A DNA stretch of 64,000 bases from an uncultured bacterium (GCA_902801985.1 CADCKD010000001.1:1-64000), one strand, 5' to 3'. Shown: positions 10,088 through 20,459, counted from the stretch's first letter. Notes: generated from the letters alone by a model not told the origin. Numbers and translations are program-made.

Positions 10088-12553
10088 ATGAGTTCAAAAC
10101 AAAATATAATTTATATATATTTTAAAGGAAAACATCTAATCACCTCTAAATCACAATATCAATATAATCACGGACAGTTTTTATATTTCGCAGATTTAAA
10201 TCTTCCACAAGCATTTGAAGTACATTTTTCAAACAAAGATAAAGGCGATTCTAAAACTCAGATTGGAAGTAATAAATTAGTAGAAATTCCTGATGAATAT
10301 TTTTGGAATGGTGCTTTGATGATTTATGCTTGGATATATCTGCACAGTGAAACAACTGATGGTGAAACTGTATATGAGGTCAGGATACCTTTAATTAAAA
10401 GAGCAAAACCTACGGATGAAGAACCTCTTCCACAACAACAAGGAACTATAGACAGAGCAATTGCAGAACTAAACAATGCGATTGAAGTTACAAATGGAAA
10501 TGCAAATAAAACAGAAGCTGATAAAACTATAGTTGCAAATATTAAAGAAGATGTAATTAATTTAAAAGAAGATATTGATGATACTGCTACTGTTGTTGGT
10601 CAGAAAGCGCAAGAAACTATTAATGCATCTGAAAGAGCTGAAGCTTCTGCACAGAATGCGGCTCAATATGAAAGTAATGCATTGAATTATTCTCAACAGG
10701 CAGAACAGTCTGCACAACAGGCTCTTGAATCCAAGAATATTGCAAGTCAGAAAGCTGAAATAGCAACTAACGCATCATCTGAAGCATTGGGTTATAGGGA
10801 TGAAGCCTTAGAGGCTAAGAACCAAGCAGTTCAAGCAAAACAAAATATTGTTGATTATAGAGATGAGACAAAAGGATATAAGGATGAAACATTAACAATC
10901 AAAAATGATGTTCAGACTTTAAAGGGGCAGATTGATGAGACTGCTGAGGCTGTTAGTGCAGATGCTCAGAGTGCGGAACAATCAAAAAATGAAGCAAATC
11001 AAAGTGCATCACAAGCACAGGAAATTGCAGATACGCTTGACAACTATCTTTATGCAACTATATCTACCGATATAAGCGTACTTAAATTAAATGGTAAAAG
11101 AAGAACCTTAAAGGATGAATCTGTCTCTGTAGATATAGCCGCATATAAAGGTGATGAACGTTTGTATGTTACTGATATAACAGGGATTCCAACTATTTAT
11201 CGTAACTATATTACTAGTATGGTAATTAATTATACCAAGTATAAGACTAATACATATGGATTTTTTAGATTTGAGTGGAGTATAGGAAATAATTGGGAGA
11301 TTACATCTGATACTACAACATCCACGATTACAATTACTGCAAAAGATTCTGAAGAAAATGTTTATACATTTGAGAAACCGTGGACATTTTTGATTATTAA
11401 AGATGGTGAAGAAGGTGAAGATGGTGTAAGCGTTAATATTGGTACTGATTGTGCCATTATACGTTTAAATGATAACAATGTGTTAGATAATGATACAAAG
11501 ATAATTATTCCTTGGGGCGTGTACCTTGGCAAAACGAGGGTGACTCCTACATCCAAAACGGCGTCTAAGATAACTGTCAGACAGGGACCTGATGCTAGTG
11601 GAAAATACACGATGAAGCAGATTTCACCATCTGTGACAAATACACAAATTACATATACATTACCAGCTGGATGGTATCCATATCCTGATTCGTCTACTAT
11701 TACAATCACTATTGTTTATAATGAAGAAACTTTTACTCAATATATTCCATATTCTGTTATTAGAGATGGTGAAAAAGGTGATGCTGGCGAATCAGGTGTT
11801 TATATTGGCACAGATGAACCTACAGACGAAAGCGTTGATGTGTGGATTGATACAGACGAAACTGCTGATGATATTGTGACGGATGTTCAAGTCAATGGAA
11901 CAAGTGTTGTAAATAATGGTATAGCAAATATCCCAGAAATACCTACTTCTTTAAAATATGTTAAAGATGACCCTAGTGATAATGGCGGCGTTGTCGTTGG
12001 TCACGTATCTGAAAATACTGCAAGCGGATGGAATGCATACGCAGAGGGTGGTGGAACAACTGCTAGTGCTACGTGCGCTCATGCCGAAGGTGCTGGAACA
12101 AGAGCCACGGGTGGTCAAGCACATTCTGAGGGTGGTGGCACATTAGCAAGTGGAAATCAAGCCCATGCGGAGGGTGCATCGACAATAGCAAGTGGCGATA
12201 ATTCCCACGCCGAGAATCTCTCCACAACGGCAAGTGGCGCATGTTCCCATGCAAGTGGTGTGGCTACGATTGCACAGCGTAAATCACAGTTTGTTATTGG
12301 AGAGTCGAATGTTGCTGATACTGGCGGTTCAACTACCAGCGACAAAGGTGATTATATATTAATTGCTGGTAATGGGACGAGTAATTCAAATCGTTCTAAT
12401 GCTATGACTCTTGATTGGAGTGGTAATGAAAAACTTGCTGGTTCATTAACACTTGGTATGAATACGCAGAACGAAGTGACTATTACGGCACAAGAATTAA
12501 AAGCTTTAAAAGATGATTACAGTTCTGCACTTACGGCATTGGGGGTGATTTAA
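10088..12553 (+). CDS. Trimeric tail fibre with coiled coil and YadA-like head repeats
   Basis: An 821-residue fibre. The N-terminal about 115 residues look like a BppU-type baseplate attachment domain. Residues about 120-320 are an Ala/Glu/Gln-rich coiled coil. Ig-like segments and short collagen-like GEEGED and GEKGDAG stretches follow. Residues about 648-735 carry at least five HAEGxxTxASG repeats typical of the YadA/Hep_Hag head, a left-handed trimeric adhesin fold. This architecture strongly suggests a trimeric host-recognition fibre. The start codon follows GAGGGAG. Confidence 0.85.
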   Translation: MSSKQNIIYIYFKGKHLITSKSQYQYNHGQFLYFADLNLPQAFEVHFSNKDKGDSKTQIGSNKLVEIPDEYFWNGALMIYAWIYLHSETTDGETVYEVRIPLIKRAKPTDEEPLPQQQGTIDRAIAELNNAIEVTNGNANKTEADKTIVANIKEDVINLKEDIDDTATVVGQKAQETINASERAEASAQNAAQYESNALNYSQQAEQSAQQALESKNIASQKAEIATNASSEALGYRDEALEAKNQAVQAKQNIVDYRDETKGYKDETLTIKNDVQTLKGQIDETAEAVSADAQSAEQSKNEANQSASQAQEIADTLDNYLYATISTDISVLKLNGKRRTLKDESVSVDIAAYKGDERLYVTDITGIPTIYRNYITSMVINYTKYKTNTYGFFRFEWSIGNNWEITSDTTTSTITITAKDSEENVYTFEKPWTFLIIKDGEEGEDGVSVNIGTDCAIIRLNDNNVLDNDTKIIIPWGVYLGKTRVTPTSKTASKITVRQGPDASGKYTMKQISPSVTNTQITYTLPAGWYPYPDSSTITITIVYNEETFTQYIPYSVIRDGEKGDAGESGVYIGTDEPTDESVDVWIDTDETADDIVTDVQVNGTSVVNNGIANIPEIPTSLKYVKDDPSDNGGVVVGHVSENTASGWNAYAEGGGTTASATCAHAEGAGTRATGGQAHSEGGGTLASGNQAHAEGASTIASGDNSHAENLSTTASGACSHASGVATIAQRKSQFVIGESNVADTGGSTTSDKGDYILIAGNGTSNSNRSNAMTLDWSGNEKLAGSLTLGMNTQNEVTITAQELKALKDDYSSALTALGVI

Positions 12554-13180
12554 ATGAGTACACCTTTAACGGATTCAATCAATGCGCTCACCACTTATGC
12601 TAATGAGGTCACAGGGGCATCGGATACAAATCTGAGTGATGCGGTACATACCTTGGCGAGTGGGTATGGTGGGGGATATACTCTTGATGATATTGCAGAG
12701 GGCGCATTGACAAATATGCAAGAGGTTACAATAACATCAAATAATATTGCGCCATATACATTTTCATCAAGTCGTTTTAAAGTCGTACATTTGGCTAATG
12801 CAACATTTGTGGGATTTCGTGCGTTCGCAGGTAGTTATGTTCAAATCGTTGATATATCAAAAGTAGAGAATGTAACTGACGCTTTTTATGGCTGTTCGTA
12901 TTTAACTGGAAGCTATGGAGAATCAGACGGTGTGTTGCGTTTACCAAAACTAAAAAAAGCCAATAGATATGCTTTTTATAATACACAAATTAAAAAAGTG
13001 TTTTTTGAGTCAATCGCAGAAGATTTACAAAAAGAAATTTTTTATTCCTGTAATAAGTTAACGGATATATATGTTCCATGGTCTGAGGGTGAAGTTGCAA
13101 ATGCACCGTGGACTAACAACGCAAATACAGTAGTGCATTATGATACGGTTTATGACGAAAATGGTGAACCAATAGAGTAG
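12554..13180 (+). CDS. BspA-like LRR tail protein
   Basis: A 208-residue protein whose start abuts the preceding stop, so the two are translationally linked. Its N-terminal 45 residues (LTTYANEVTGASDTNLSDA) resemble the attachment region of Firmicutes phage tail proteins; the rest is BspA-type LRR (FRAFAGSYVQIVDISK, RYAFYNTQIKKVF). It ends at TAG, one of very few TAG stops in this window. Probably a receptor-binding accessory. Confidence 0.75.
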   Translation: MSTPLTDSINALTTYANEVTGASDTNLSDAVHTLASGYGGGYTLDDIAEGALTNMQEVTITSNNIAPYTFSSSRFKVVHLANATFVGFRAFAGSYVQIVDISKVENVTDAFYGCSYLTGSYGESDGVLRLPKLKKANRYAFYNTQIKKVFFESIAEDLQKEIFYSCNKLTDIYVPWSEGEVANAPWTNNANTVVHYDTVYDENGEPIE

Positions 13181-13193
13181 AAAGGAGCAATTT

Positions 13194-13418
13194 ATGTATA
13201 CATTCTTAACAGAACTCGACAAACGTCCCGATGGAATCATCAACTCATCTGTCACAGCACGGTCATCTCTTGCCACAGGGCTTGCGCTTTACTATGACCG
13301 AGCATCCAAGGCAGTAACAAGTACACAATTTACAAGTGTGGCTTTAACATTGGTTGATGAAGATGGGAATATTATTGAAAATAAAAGATTTGATACTTTA
13401 TATGAAGAAGAAAATTAA
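13194..13418 (+). CDS. Small tail-region protein
   Basis: A 74-residue protein with a good site (AAAGGAG). It contains YTFLTELDKRPDG near the start, as in short phage tail accessory proteins. A terminator follows within 15 nt. No domain is recognised. Confidence 0.65.
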   Translation: MYTFLTELDKRPDGIINSSVTARSSLATGLALYYDRASKAVTSTQFTSVALTLVDEDGNIIENKRFDTLYEEEN

Positions 13419-13431
13419 ATATAAAAATATA

Positions 13432-13455
13432 GGGAGTATATCTACTCCCTTTTTT
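13432..13455 (+). terminator. Intrinsic terminator
   Basis: GGGAGTA and TACTCCC form a perfect 7-bp stem with a 4-nt loop, followed by TTTTTT. Confidence 0.85.
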
Positions 13456-13497
13456 AATACATAAAAACAAACTACCTAGAGGAGGTGGTTATCAAAT

Positions 13498-14862
13498 ATG
13501 AGTATATTAAAATTTAAAGACTCCCAAGGTAATTGGATAGGAGTGCCTACACTAAAAGGTGATAATGGCAACGGTATATCTTCTGCTGTTCTTAACGGCG
13601 ATTACACTCTTACTCTTACCTTTACCGATGGAACAACTTATACAACGCCCTCTATTAGGGGTGAAAAGGGAGAACAAGGAGACCCAGCTTCAAGTATGGA
13701 TATCCATATTTGTAGTTCAAGTGAATATGATTCACAAACTAGAATTCCTACTATAGCACAACCAAATAATATTACGTTCTATTTAGTACCAACAGTAGAT
13801 GGAACAAGTCCAGACTTATTTACAGAATGGGTTTATGTAAATAATGCTTGGGAAATGTTTGGTAGTGTTAAGATTGATTTGAGTGGGTATTTGACTGATG
13901 TGCAGGTTAATGGTACGAGCGTTGTAACTGACGGAGTGGCGAATGTGCCGATTGCGGGTAGTTCTGCGGGTGTGGTAAAAATAGATTCTAATAATGGTGT
14001 GACAATTGGTGCTGATGGAAAGCTTTATATTTCTAGTGCTATTGACCTTCAAGTTAAACGAGGCGAAGGTGGCTACAGACCGATTACTCCACCCCTACAG
14101 CACAAATCCGTTTTCTACGGTCTCGCTAAAGCTTCTGGAGATACAACCCAATCACAATCTGACAATGCCGTAGGAACTTATACGGAAGAAGCAAAGGCAT
14201 CAATTCAATCCATGCTTGGAGTTCCATCCGAAGATGATGTGGTTAGTGATGTGCAGATTAATGGAAGTTCGATTGTTACTGATGGTGTAGCTGAGATACC
14301 GATTATGAGTGCAAATGATTTTGGTGTAGCCAAAATACAAGCATCACTTGGCGTTGGTATTACTGGTGGGAAACTTGCATTAGCACTTCCGACATCTGCA
14401 CAAATAAAGAATGGCAATGCTGAATATGGAGCAGTAACAACTCTTAAACAACATCAATCAACATTCTATGGTCTAGCTAAAGCAGCTGGTGATTCTACGC
14501 AATCAACATCATCCAATGAAGTAGGCACATATACAGACGAAGCCAAAACTGCAATTAAACAAATGTTAGGTATTCATGATACATACGACTCTTTCATAGA
14601 AGATGTAACTGGAACAGATGTAACAATAACTGGTCAACCTAGTTACAGATATAATTGTGGCGAAGTTTATTCTCTCACTGTTACGCCACCATCAAGTGGA
14701 ACAATTGATTTCAGATTTACAAGTGGTTCAACGCCAACTGTATTAACTCTTCCATCAACAGTAAAAATGCCCGAATGGTGGGTTGAAATTGAAGCAAATA
14801 CAATTTATGAAATGTGTATTACAGATGGAGTATATTGTGGGGTGATGTCATGGGCAATGTAA
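13498..14862 (+). CDS. Tail fibre protein with internal repeats
   Basis: A 454-residue protein with a strong site (GAGGAGGTGG). The N-terminal region is a short beta and collagen-like segment (RGEKGEQGDPAS). Three QVNGTSVV/QINGSSIV-D-GVA-x-(V/I)PI units follow, and two long repeats contain FYGLAKA-x-GD-x-TQS and VGTYT(E/D)EAK. The C-terminal domain is beta-rich. The repeats are shared with other Firmicutes phage fibres. The 3' end overlaps the next gene by 13 nt. Confidence 0.8.
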   Translation: MSILKFKDSQGNWIGVPTLKGDNGNGISSAVLNGDYTLTLTFTDGTTYTTPSIRGEKGEQGDPASSMDIHICSSSEYDSQTRIPTIAQPNNITFYLVPTVDGTSPDLFTEWVYVNNAWEMFGSVKIDLSGYLTDVQVNGTSVVTDGVANVPIAGSSAGVVKIDSNNGVTIGADGKLYISSAIDLQVKRGEGGYRPITPPLQHKSVFYGLAKASGDTTQSQSDNAVGTYTEEAKASIQSMLGVPSEDDVVSDVQINGSSIVTDGVAEIPIMSANDFGVAKIQASLGVGITGGKLALALPTSAQIKNGNAEYGAVTTLKQHQSTFYGLAKAAGDSTQSTSSNEVGTYTDEAKTAIKQMLGIHDTYDSFIEDVTGTDVTITGQPSYRYNCGEVYSLTVTPPSSGTIDFRFTSGSTPTVLTLPSTVKMPEWWVEIEANTIYEMCITDGVYCGVMSWAM

Positions 14863-17591
14863 CAGTAAAAACAAGTGGTGAAATTGCAACTTTTATGACC
14901 CCAGCTAAAACGAATATTAAATCTTTAAAAGTACATTTTAGTCCTAAACAACTTGGGACTGGTGACCCCAGTCCTGAGAATGTTAGGGAAATTGAAGGTT
15001 GGGATGGTGTTAAAGTTAATGGAAGTGGGAAGAATATTGCACATATTGTTGGATATTCTGCCAAAAATGGAGAAGTTAATGCTCCTAGATATACTTCAAA
15101 TAATTATGGAACTACAATAAATACTACAGATTTTTTATTACCAGATACTAAGTTAGTTGTTACTCAGTCTAGTTATACAACTGAATATGATTCTGTTTCA
15201 TATCGTAATGGTTATTTTGCTATATTTGTAGATAATTTAGATTTCGAAAAAAAATATAACGTATCTTTTAATATTGATATTATAAATAATCCTTTAAATG
15301 TTGATATATCACGTATAAGAGTGTTAAGTCCATTGGGTACAGGTTTTCAATCACCAATTATAATAAATGGTAATAGATTATTTTATACAAATGTACCATT
15401 TACACCATATTCTAATAACGGTATACAAAATTTAAATAGAAAAAATTTTGAAATTCGTAATTGTGGCATGTCATTTACATTATCTGAATTTATGGTAACT
15501 CCAGTGGAGGAAGAAGATTTTGATTTTGAACCATATCAAGGCGATATTAATATAATAGATTGGTCATCAGAAATAGGTACAATTTATGGTGGTTATGTCG
15601 ATTTGATTAGTGGAGAGTTAGAAAATACATATGGAATTTATACGTTTGAAGAAAATGGTAATTACGAATATCGAGCAGGTAGTATAACATATGTTATTCC
15701 AACTGTTTTAGATATGAAAACAGGAGATTTTTATACTGACCAATATGTTGTATGCAATAGGGCTAAAAAAGTATTATATCGCAACTCTGCTGTAAAAAAC
15801 GAACTACAAATCAAAATTGGAAATAGTAATAATAGGGCATATTTGTATAATACCGTTGGAACAATTGGAATAGATAATGAAACGGATTTTAGACAATGGA
15901 TAAAAGATAATCCAATATCTTTTACATATCCTTTAATAGAACCAATTGTCTATCAACTTACTCCAACTCAACTTTCCTCTTTCATAGGTCAAAATAATTT
16001 TTGGTCAAATGCAGATTATGTTGAAATTGAATATGATTTGATTGAAACTGAAGATATTCAAGAAACACGTAAGAGGATTATACTCAATCAACCGCATATC
16101 TCCGCATCAAGTGGGAATATAGTGGAATTTAATACCGATATGAAAGCACCACTAAAACAGTATAGAATTGAACTGAATCCGATTCAAGATTTGCATGGTT
16201 ATGATGGGGCTTGGATAAGCCGTGAAACAAAGAATTTGTATGATGCATCTCAACCTTTGCTTAATGGATGGATAAATGAGGACGGGTCTAGTAGCGGTAC
16301 TAGCGGACAGACAAACAAGCATACATACAAAATTCCGATTCAAGCAAATACGACATATACATATTCAGCATCAATAGCACATCCATCTTCGGGGCGTGGC
16401 TGTTGTATTTTTAATGCAAATGATGAAGTGATTGATTATTTTGGTCTTGAGCGCAATATAACAAACGTTACTTTCACCGCTCCCGAAAACGCAGTAAGTG
16501 TGTCACTGAGTATATATAATGTTGATAATCAGAAAATTCAGTTAGAAGAGGGAACAGAAGCTACAGAGTGGGAGCCGTATTATACACCATCTAACATCTG
16601 TCCTATTAATGGATATGATGGGTTGCAATTGTGGCATAGTGGTAAGAATTTGATATGCAAAACATTCCCCAGTTGGTCATTTAATAGTGGTAATATATCA
16701 ACAAATGCTACATCAGTTCCAAGTGGGTCTTCATATCGGTGTTATTATGTGTATGTTGGTAAGAATGCTGTTATACGTTATAAAAAGAATGTAGACAGTG
16801 CTTGTACATTGGGTCTTGCATTTGCAGATAACTACACGGAAACACGAGACGGTTCGCCTATTTATAGCGCCCTTAATATGGCAAATCGAGAAAACAATAC
16901 GCTATATAGTAACGAACATCCGTATTTAGCAATAACGTTGACAAAAACAAATGTGGATAGTGGTGCATACGATGGAAAAGAAGCAATGGTGTTTTTTAAG
17001 AATGATAATGTGGAAGAAGAATTTTCTCCTGCTCAAAATATTGAAAAACGCATATGCGACTGGTCAGACACAATTGGAACAATTTATGGTGGTTATATTG
17101 ATATATTAACTGGAGAGTTAGTTGCTACTTATATGGCTTTTACACTTGATGGAATTAATCATTATTTAGGTGCAAGTGGAGTTATTAATGATAATAATAT
17201 GGCTTTAGCATACGGTTACATTGGACAAACAGATGGACTTTCAGATTTACCATTAGGATTGTATAATTCTTATATATATGCTTGTGATAAATATGTTGTT
17301 CCACATTCTTCTGGACAAAATGCGTCTGTTGAGGGCGTTTATTGCGGAAGTGGTAATCCATATATACGCATGGCATTAAGTATGGATAAAATACCTGATA
17401 CATCTTCAGCCGCAAAAATACGAGAGGGAATAAATAATTGGTTATCTGAAAATCCAATACAGGTTTGTTACAAACTCGCAGAACCAATCCATTATCAACT
17501 CACACCACAACAACTTCTTACTTTTAAAGGTGCGAACAACATTTGGTCAGATGCTGATGGACAAACAGAAGTAAAATTCTGGACACATTAA
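14850..17591 (+). CDS. Large tail/receptor-binding protein with duplicated module
   Basis: About 913 residues from ATG 14850, chosen because GTGGGGTG lies just upstream and the start overlaps the preceding stop; an ATG at 14814 would overlap by 49 nt. The protein contains a duplicated module: DWSSEIGTIYGGYVDLISG and DWSDTIGTIYGGYIDILTG, each followed by a QLTPTQL/QLTPQQL-(S/T)F-x-G-x-NN-(F/I)-WS-(N/D)-AD ending. These are familiar in Firmicutes phage tail and minor structural proteins. It probably forms part of the tail tip or fibre. Confidence 0.8.
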   Translation: MGNVTVKTSGEIATFMTPAKTNIKSLKVHFSPKQLGTGDPSPENVREIEGWDGVKVNGSGKNIAHIVGYSAKNGEVNAPRYTSNNYGTTINTTDFLLPDTKLVVTQSSYTTEYDSVSYRNGYFAIFVDNLDFEKKYNVSFNIDIINNPLNVDISRIRVLSPLGTGFQSPIIINGNRLFYTNVPFTPYSNNGIQNLNRKNFEIRNCGMSFTLSEFMVTPVEEEDFDFEPYQGDINIIDWSSEIGTIYGGYVDLISGELENTYGIYTFEENGNYEYRAGSITYVIPTVLDMKTGDFYTDQYVVCNRAKKVLYRNSAVKNELQIKIGNSNNRAYLYNTVGTIGIDNETDFRQWIKDNPISFTYPLIEPIVYQLTPTQLSSFIGQNNFWSNADYVEIEYDLIETEDIQETRKRIILNQPHISASSGNIVEFNTDMKAPLKQYRIELNPIQDLHGYDGAWISRETKNLYDASQPLLNGWINEDGSSSGTSGQTNKHTYKIPIQANTTYTYSASIAHPSSGRGCCIFNANDEVIDYFGLERNITNVTFTAPENAVSVSLSIYNVDNQKIQLEEGTEATEWEPYYTPSNICPINGYDGLQLWHSGKNLICKTFPSWSFNSGNISTNATSVPSGSSYRCYYVYVGKNAVIRYKKNVDSACTLGLAFADNYTETRDGSPIYSALNMANRENNTLYSNEHPYLAITLTKTNVDSGAYDGKEAMVFFKNDNVEEEFSPAQNIEKRICDWSDTIGTIYGGYIDILTGELVATYMAFTLDGINHYLGASGVINDNNMALAYGYIGQTDGLSDLPLGLYNSYIYACDKYVVPHSSGQNASVEGVYCGSGNPYIRMALSMDKIPDTSSAAKIREGINNWLSENPIQVCYKLAEPIHYQLTPQQLLTFKGANNIWSDADGQTEVKFWTH

Positions 17592-17613
17592 TTATACATA
17601 AAGGAGAAATATT

Positions 17614-17901
17614 ATGAATCAGTTTTATATTATTGAAATTCAACAATACAACAATGGTGAATTTGGGCACATCGTGCATTTTGCATTTGATGAAAATCCT
17701 ACAAAAGCTAGATTAAAAGCTGAAGCTAAATATCACGAAGTGCTTGCGGCGGCGGCTGTTTCCGAACTCCAGTCCCATAGCGCAACTTTGCTTACAAGCG
17801 ATGGTCGTGCAATTATGAATCAGTGCTACAAGCATGTGATTGAGCCTACACCAGAACCCGAACCTGAGCCTGAAGAGGAAACAGAGCCTACTGGTGAATA
17901 A
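17614..17901 (+). CDS. Small tail-region protein with Pro/Glu tail
   Basis: A 95-residue protein whose C-terminal 20 residues are a PEPEPEPEEE low-complexity tail. The N-terminal part (QFYIIEIQQYNNGEFGHIVH) is a compact beta/alpha region with an Ala-rich helix. It follows AAAGGAG and is closed by a terminator. Similar short proteins lie near tail modules in clostridial phages; function unknown. Confidence 0.7.
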   Translation: MNQFYIIEIQQYNNGEFGHIVHFAFDENPTKARLKAEAKYHEVLAAAAVSELQSHSATLLTSDGRAIMNQCYKHVIEPTPEPEPEPEEETEPTGE

Positions 17902-17927
17902 TAAAAATTAAATAAAATTAATAGTAT

Positions 17928-17962
17928 GAGAGAGTTGGGTTAAACCGACTCTCTCGTTTTTT
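17928..17962 (+). terminator. Intrinsic terminator
   Basis: GAGAGAGT pairs with ACTCTCTC, with further pairing inside, and a TTTTTT run follows. The next ribosome binding site (GGAGGTG) starts only 2 nt after the T-run. Confidence 0.85.
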
Positions 17963-17974
17963 GGAGGTGATAAT

Positions 17975-18256
17975 ATGATTTATTGTTTATCATGTGAAAA
18001 ATATCCAAAGGATTCAAAGGTAATACCTTTTGGTAGTGACTTTCCTACTAATAAATTTAAAGTAAAATTGCTGTCTAACACTCTCCCGTCTCCATTGCCA
18101 ACAAGCGGTGCAGATGTAGAGGGACTTGCTGACAATGCAAACTTCTCAGTTGGGAGTCTTTTATATGTAGTTGATGGAAGTAATGGTTCTGAAGTTTATG
18201 TCTTTGTAGATGGTGGATTTGAGTTATGGGATTCTCCTATTAGTATTGAATTTTAA
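17975..18256 (+). CDS. Small conserved tail-region protein, paralog B
   Basis: A 93-residue protein beginning MIYCLSCEKYP, close to the next gene and to the copy at 464. It shares KVIPFGSDFPTNKFKVKLLS with its neighbour and a conserved SLLYVVDGSNGSEVYVF end. It is a tandem duplicate, 14 nt upstream of paralog C. Role unknown, presumed structural by location. Confidence 0.75.
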   Translation: MIYCLSCEKYPKDSKVIPFGSDFPTNKFKVKLLSNTLPSPLPTSGADVEGLADNANFSVGSLLYVVDGSNGSEVYVFVDGGFELWDSPISIEF

Positions 18257-18270
18257 TAGGGGGTGATATT

Positions 18271-18615
18271 ATGATTCATTGTCTATCATGTTACAAATAT
18301 CCTTATGATACAAAAGTAATACCTTATGGGAGTAACTTCCCAACTAATGTATTTAGAGTAAATTTGATTAGTAAAAATCTGCCAAATTCAATGGTGATTA
18401 CTGGTAATGATGTTGAAGAACTGCCTAATGATTGTAGGTTTGCAGTGGGGAGCAAATTATATGTTGTAAATGGTAATGACGGTTCTGAAGTTTATATTTG
18501 GAATTCACAAGAATTTGTATTATTTACAATTGGGAATTACTCTCCTACTTCAGACGAACCAACCTCAGATATCATTAATATTGGCAAGGTTGATTATATG
18601 ATTTTAACAGAATAA
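18271..18615 (+). CDS. Small conserved tail-region protein, paralog C
   Basis: A 114-residue tandem paralog of the preceding gene (MIHCLSCYKYP start; SKLYVVNGNDGSEVYI near residue 78) with about 25 additional C-terminal residues. It is spaced as in an operon. Function unknown. Confidence 0.75.
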   Translation: MIHCLSCYKYPYDTKVIPYGSNFPTNVFRVNLISKNLPNSMVITGNDVEELPNDCRFAVGSKLYVVNGNDGSEVYIWNSQEFVLFTIGNYSPTSDEPTSDIINIGKVDYMILTE

Positions 18616-18630
18616 TAGGAGGTGATTGTT

Positions 18631-20376
18631 TTGAGTTATACACCAACAAATTGGAAAAGTGGTGATAAGGTCACCTCTACTAGGTTAAATAAAATAGAAC
18701 TAGGAATAAAAGGAAATGAAGATGGATTAAACAGTGTAAAACAAGATTTAAATAATATCAATACCGCTACATCTACGGATGTCGGTAAGGCATTGAAAGC
18801 TAAAACCGTTACAAATGGCAAGGTGACAGAGTGGGAATTTGATGAAATATCAATAGACCTTGATGACACGCTCACAGATAATACAAAAGCGGCTCAAGCT
18901 AAAGCTGTTGGAGATACAATTAATAATACTTATTATGGTAGCACAAGTGCTTTAAATTCTTCTTGGACAGCTGGTAATCTTGATGATGATGGGTCTATTG
19001 TATCATATCCATATAGATACGCTACTGTGGAATATATGTTATATAATAAAGATATTAGAATCACAAATAATGTAGAAATTCTCTTATGCACATATAACAG
19101 TAATCATGAAATATTAAGTAGGACATTAAAACGAATTGGTAATTTTACAATTACACATGGAACAATATTTAGAATTTGTGCTCTTAATGTCAGCAGTGCT
19201 TCGGAAGCGGCAGAAAATGTTTTTATTGAAAACAAAGGTGTTATTAGTTTAATATCTGATATAAATGATAAAATTAATACAATAGTTGGCACAAATGTAA
19301 CAGCATATTTAAACTCTACATGGGTATCGGGTAACCTTGAAGATGATGGGTCTATTGTTCCATTTAATGGAAGATATAGTACCGAACAATATATGTCGTA
19401 TAATATAGATATATCAATAACTCCATCAAAAGTTGTCGTTTTATGTACTTATGATAATAATCATACGGTATTAACTCGTAGTGTGAAAGAAGCGTCATCA
19501 AAATTTATTATTGCAAAAGATACTATATTTAGAATTTGTGTTGTTAATGCAAGTAGTGCTTCAGATGCCAAAGAAAGTGCTATTATAACTTTTAATAAAC
19601 AACTACGAGAGAAACAAGATGCCCCTATCACATTAGGAATGTCTGGTCAATTTTTAAGTCTCGATGAAAATTTAGATGCAAAATGGGTCAATATTAATAA
19701 TGCCAATCTGATTCAGTGTTTTGAAAATTTTGGTGTTATAGGTGATAGTATTTCAGCTGGGTTTACAAGCATTGGCGGCATATCAATTTCCTCTGCAACT
19801 GCCTTATTGAGAAAAGCTAATTGGGCTTCTTATATGGAACTTGATATTGGACGAACTGTAACGAATTATTCACAAGGTGGAAGTGCTACAATAGATTGGA
19901 GAAATACATATAAATCAAATCTTGAAGTAAAAGAAAGTTATATATTATATCTTGGTGGTAATGATATGAGTAATTCATATACTCTTGGTTCATCATCAGA
20001 TATTGCAACAGACTTTAACAATAACGCACAAAGTTATTATGGCAATTATGATTACATTGTAAGATACATTCATTCGATTGCCCCAAATTCTGTTATTTTC
20101 TGTATATCTAATACTAATTATGATAATTCAAAATATTCAAAATATAATGTGGCATGTGAATATATAGCAAACTTATATGATTATTGCCATTACGTTGATA
20201 TAAATACAAAAATTAATGCATATAAAGAATTCTTTGATTCAAATTTCAATGAGCATTTTTCGCCAATCGGCTATAACTTATATGGAAAGTGCATTCAACA
20301 AGCATTAAATGAATATATTTATAACAATCCATTAAAATTCTTGGGGATTCCATATAGTACTGACCCTGCTACATAA
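18631..20376 (+). CDS. Tail protein with C-terminal SGNH/GDSL hydrolase
   Basis: About 581 residues from TTG 18631, which follows AGGAGGTGATT at ideal spacing; an upstream GTG lies inside that site. The N-terminal region (SYTPTNWKSGDKVT) is a common Firmicutes tail-fibre start. Two homologous beta modules follow, each with GNL-D/E-DDGSIV. The C-terminal half is an SGNH hydrolase: block I GDSISAG near residue 371, block III GGND near 440 and a catalytic His near 540 (EHFSPIGY). Such domains deacetylate or de-esterify surface glycans, so it probably trims host polysaccharide during adsorption. Confidence 0.85.
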   Translation: MSYTPTNWKSGDKVTSTRLNKIELGIKGNEDGLNSVKQDLNNINTATSTDVGKALKAKTVTNGKVTEWEFDEISIDLDDTLTDNTKAAQAKAVGDTINNTYYGSTSALNSSWTAGNLDDDGSIVSYPYRYATVEYMLYNKDIRITNNVEILLCTYNSNHEILSRTLKRIGNFTITHGTIFRICALNVSSASEAAENVFIENKGVISLISDINDKINTIVGTNVTAYLNSTWVSGNLEDDGSIVPFNGRYSTEQYMSYNIDISITPSKVVVLCTYDNNHTVLTRSVKEASSKFIIAKDTIFRICVVNASSASDAKESAIITFNKQLREKQDAPITLGMSGQFLSLDENLDAKWVNINNANLIQCFENFGVIGDSISAGFTSIGGISISSATALLRKANWASYMELDIGRTVTNYSQGGSATIDWRNTYKSNLEVKESYILYLGGNDMSNSYTLGSSSDIATDFNNNAQSYYGNYDYIVRYIHSIAPNSVIFCISNTNYDNSKYSKYNVACEYIANLYDYCHYVDINTKINAYKEFFDSNFNEHFSPIGYNLYGKCIQQALNEYIYNNPLKFLGIPYSTDPAT

Positions 20377-20422
20377 TTAGTTGTTGTATAATAAAAAATG
20401 AATATATTAAGTTAGTTTAAAC

Positions 20423-20459
20423 GGGAGTAGACAAACGTCTTCTCCCTTTTTTTTTTTTT
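20423..20459 (+). terminator. Strong terminator at the end of the structural block
   Basis: GGGAGTAGAC and GTCTTCTCCC pair around AAAC, followed by 13 T residues. It ends the tail gene block before the integrase. Confidence 0.9.
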
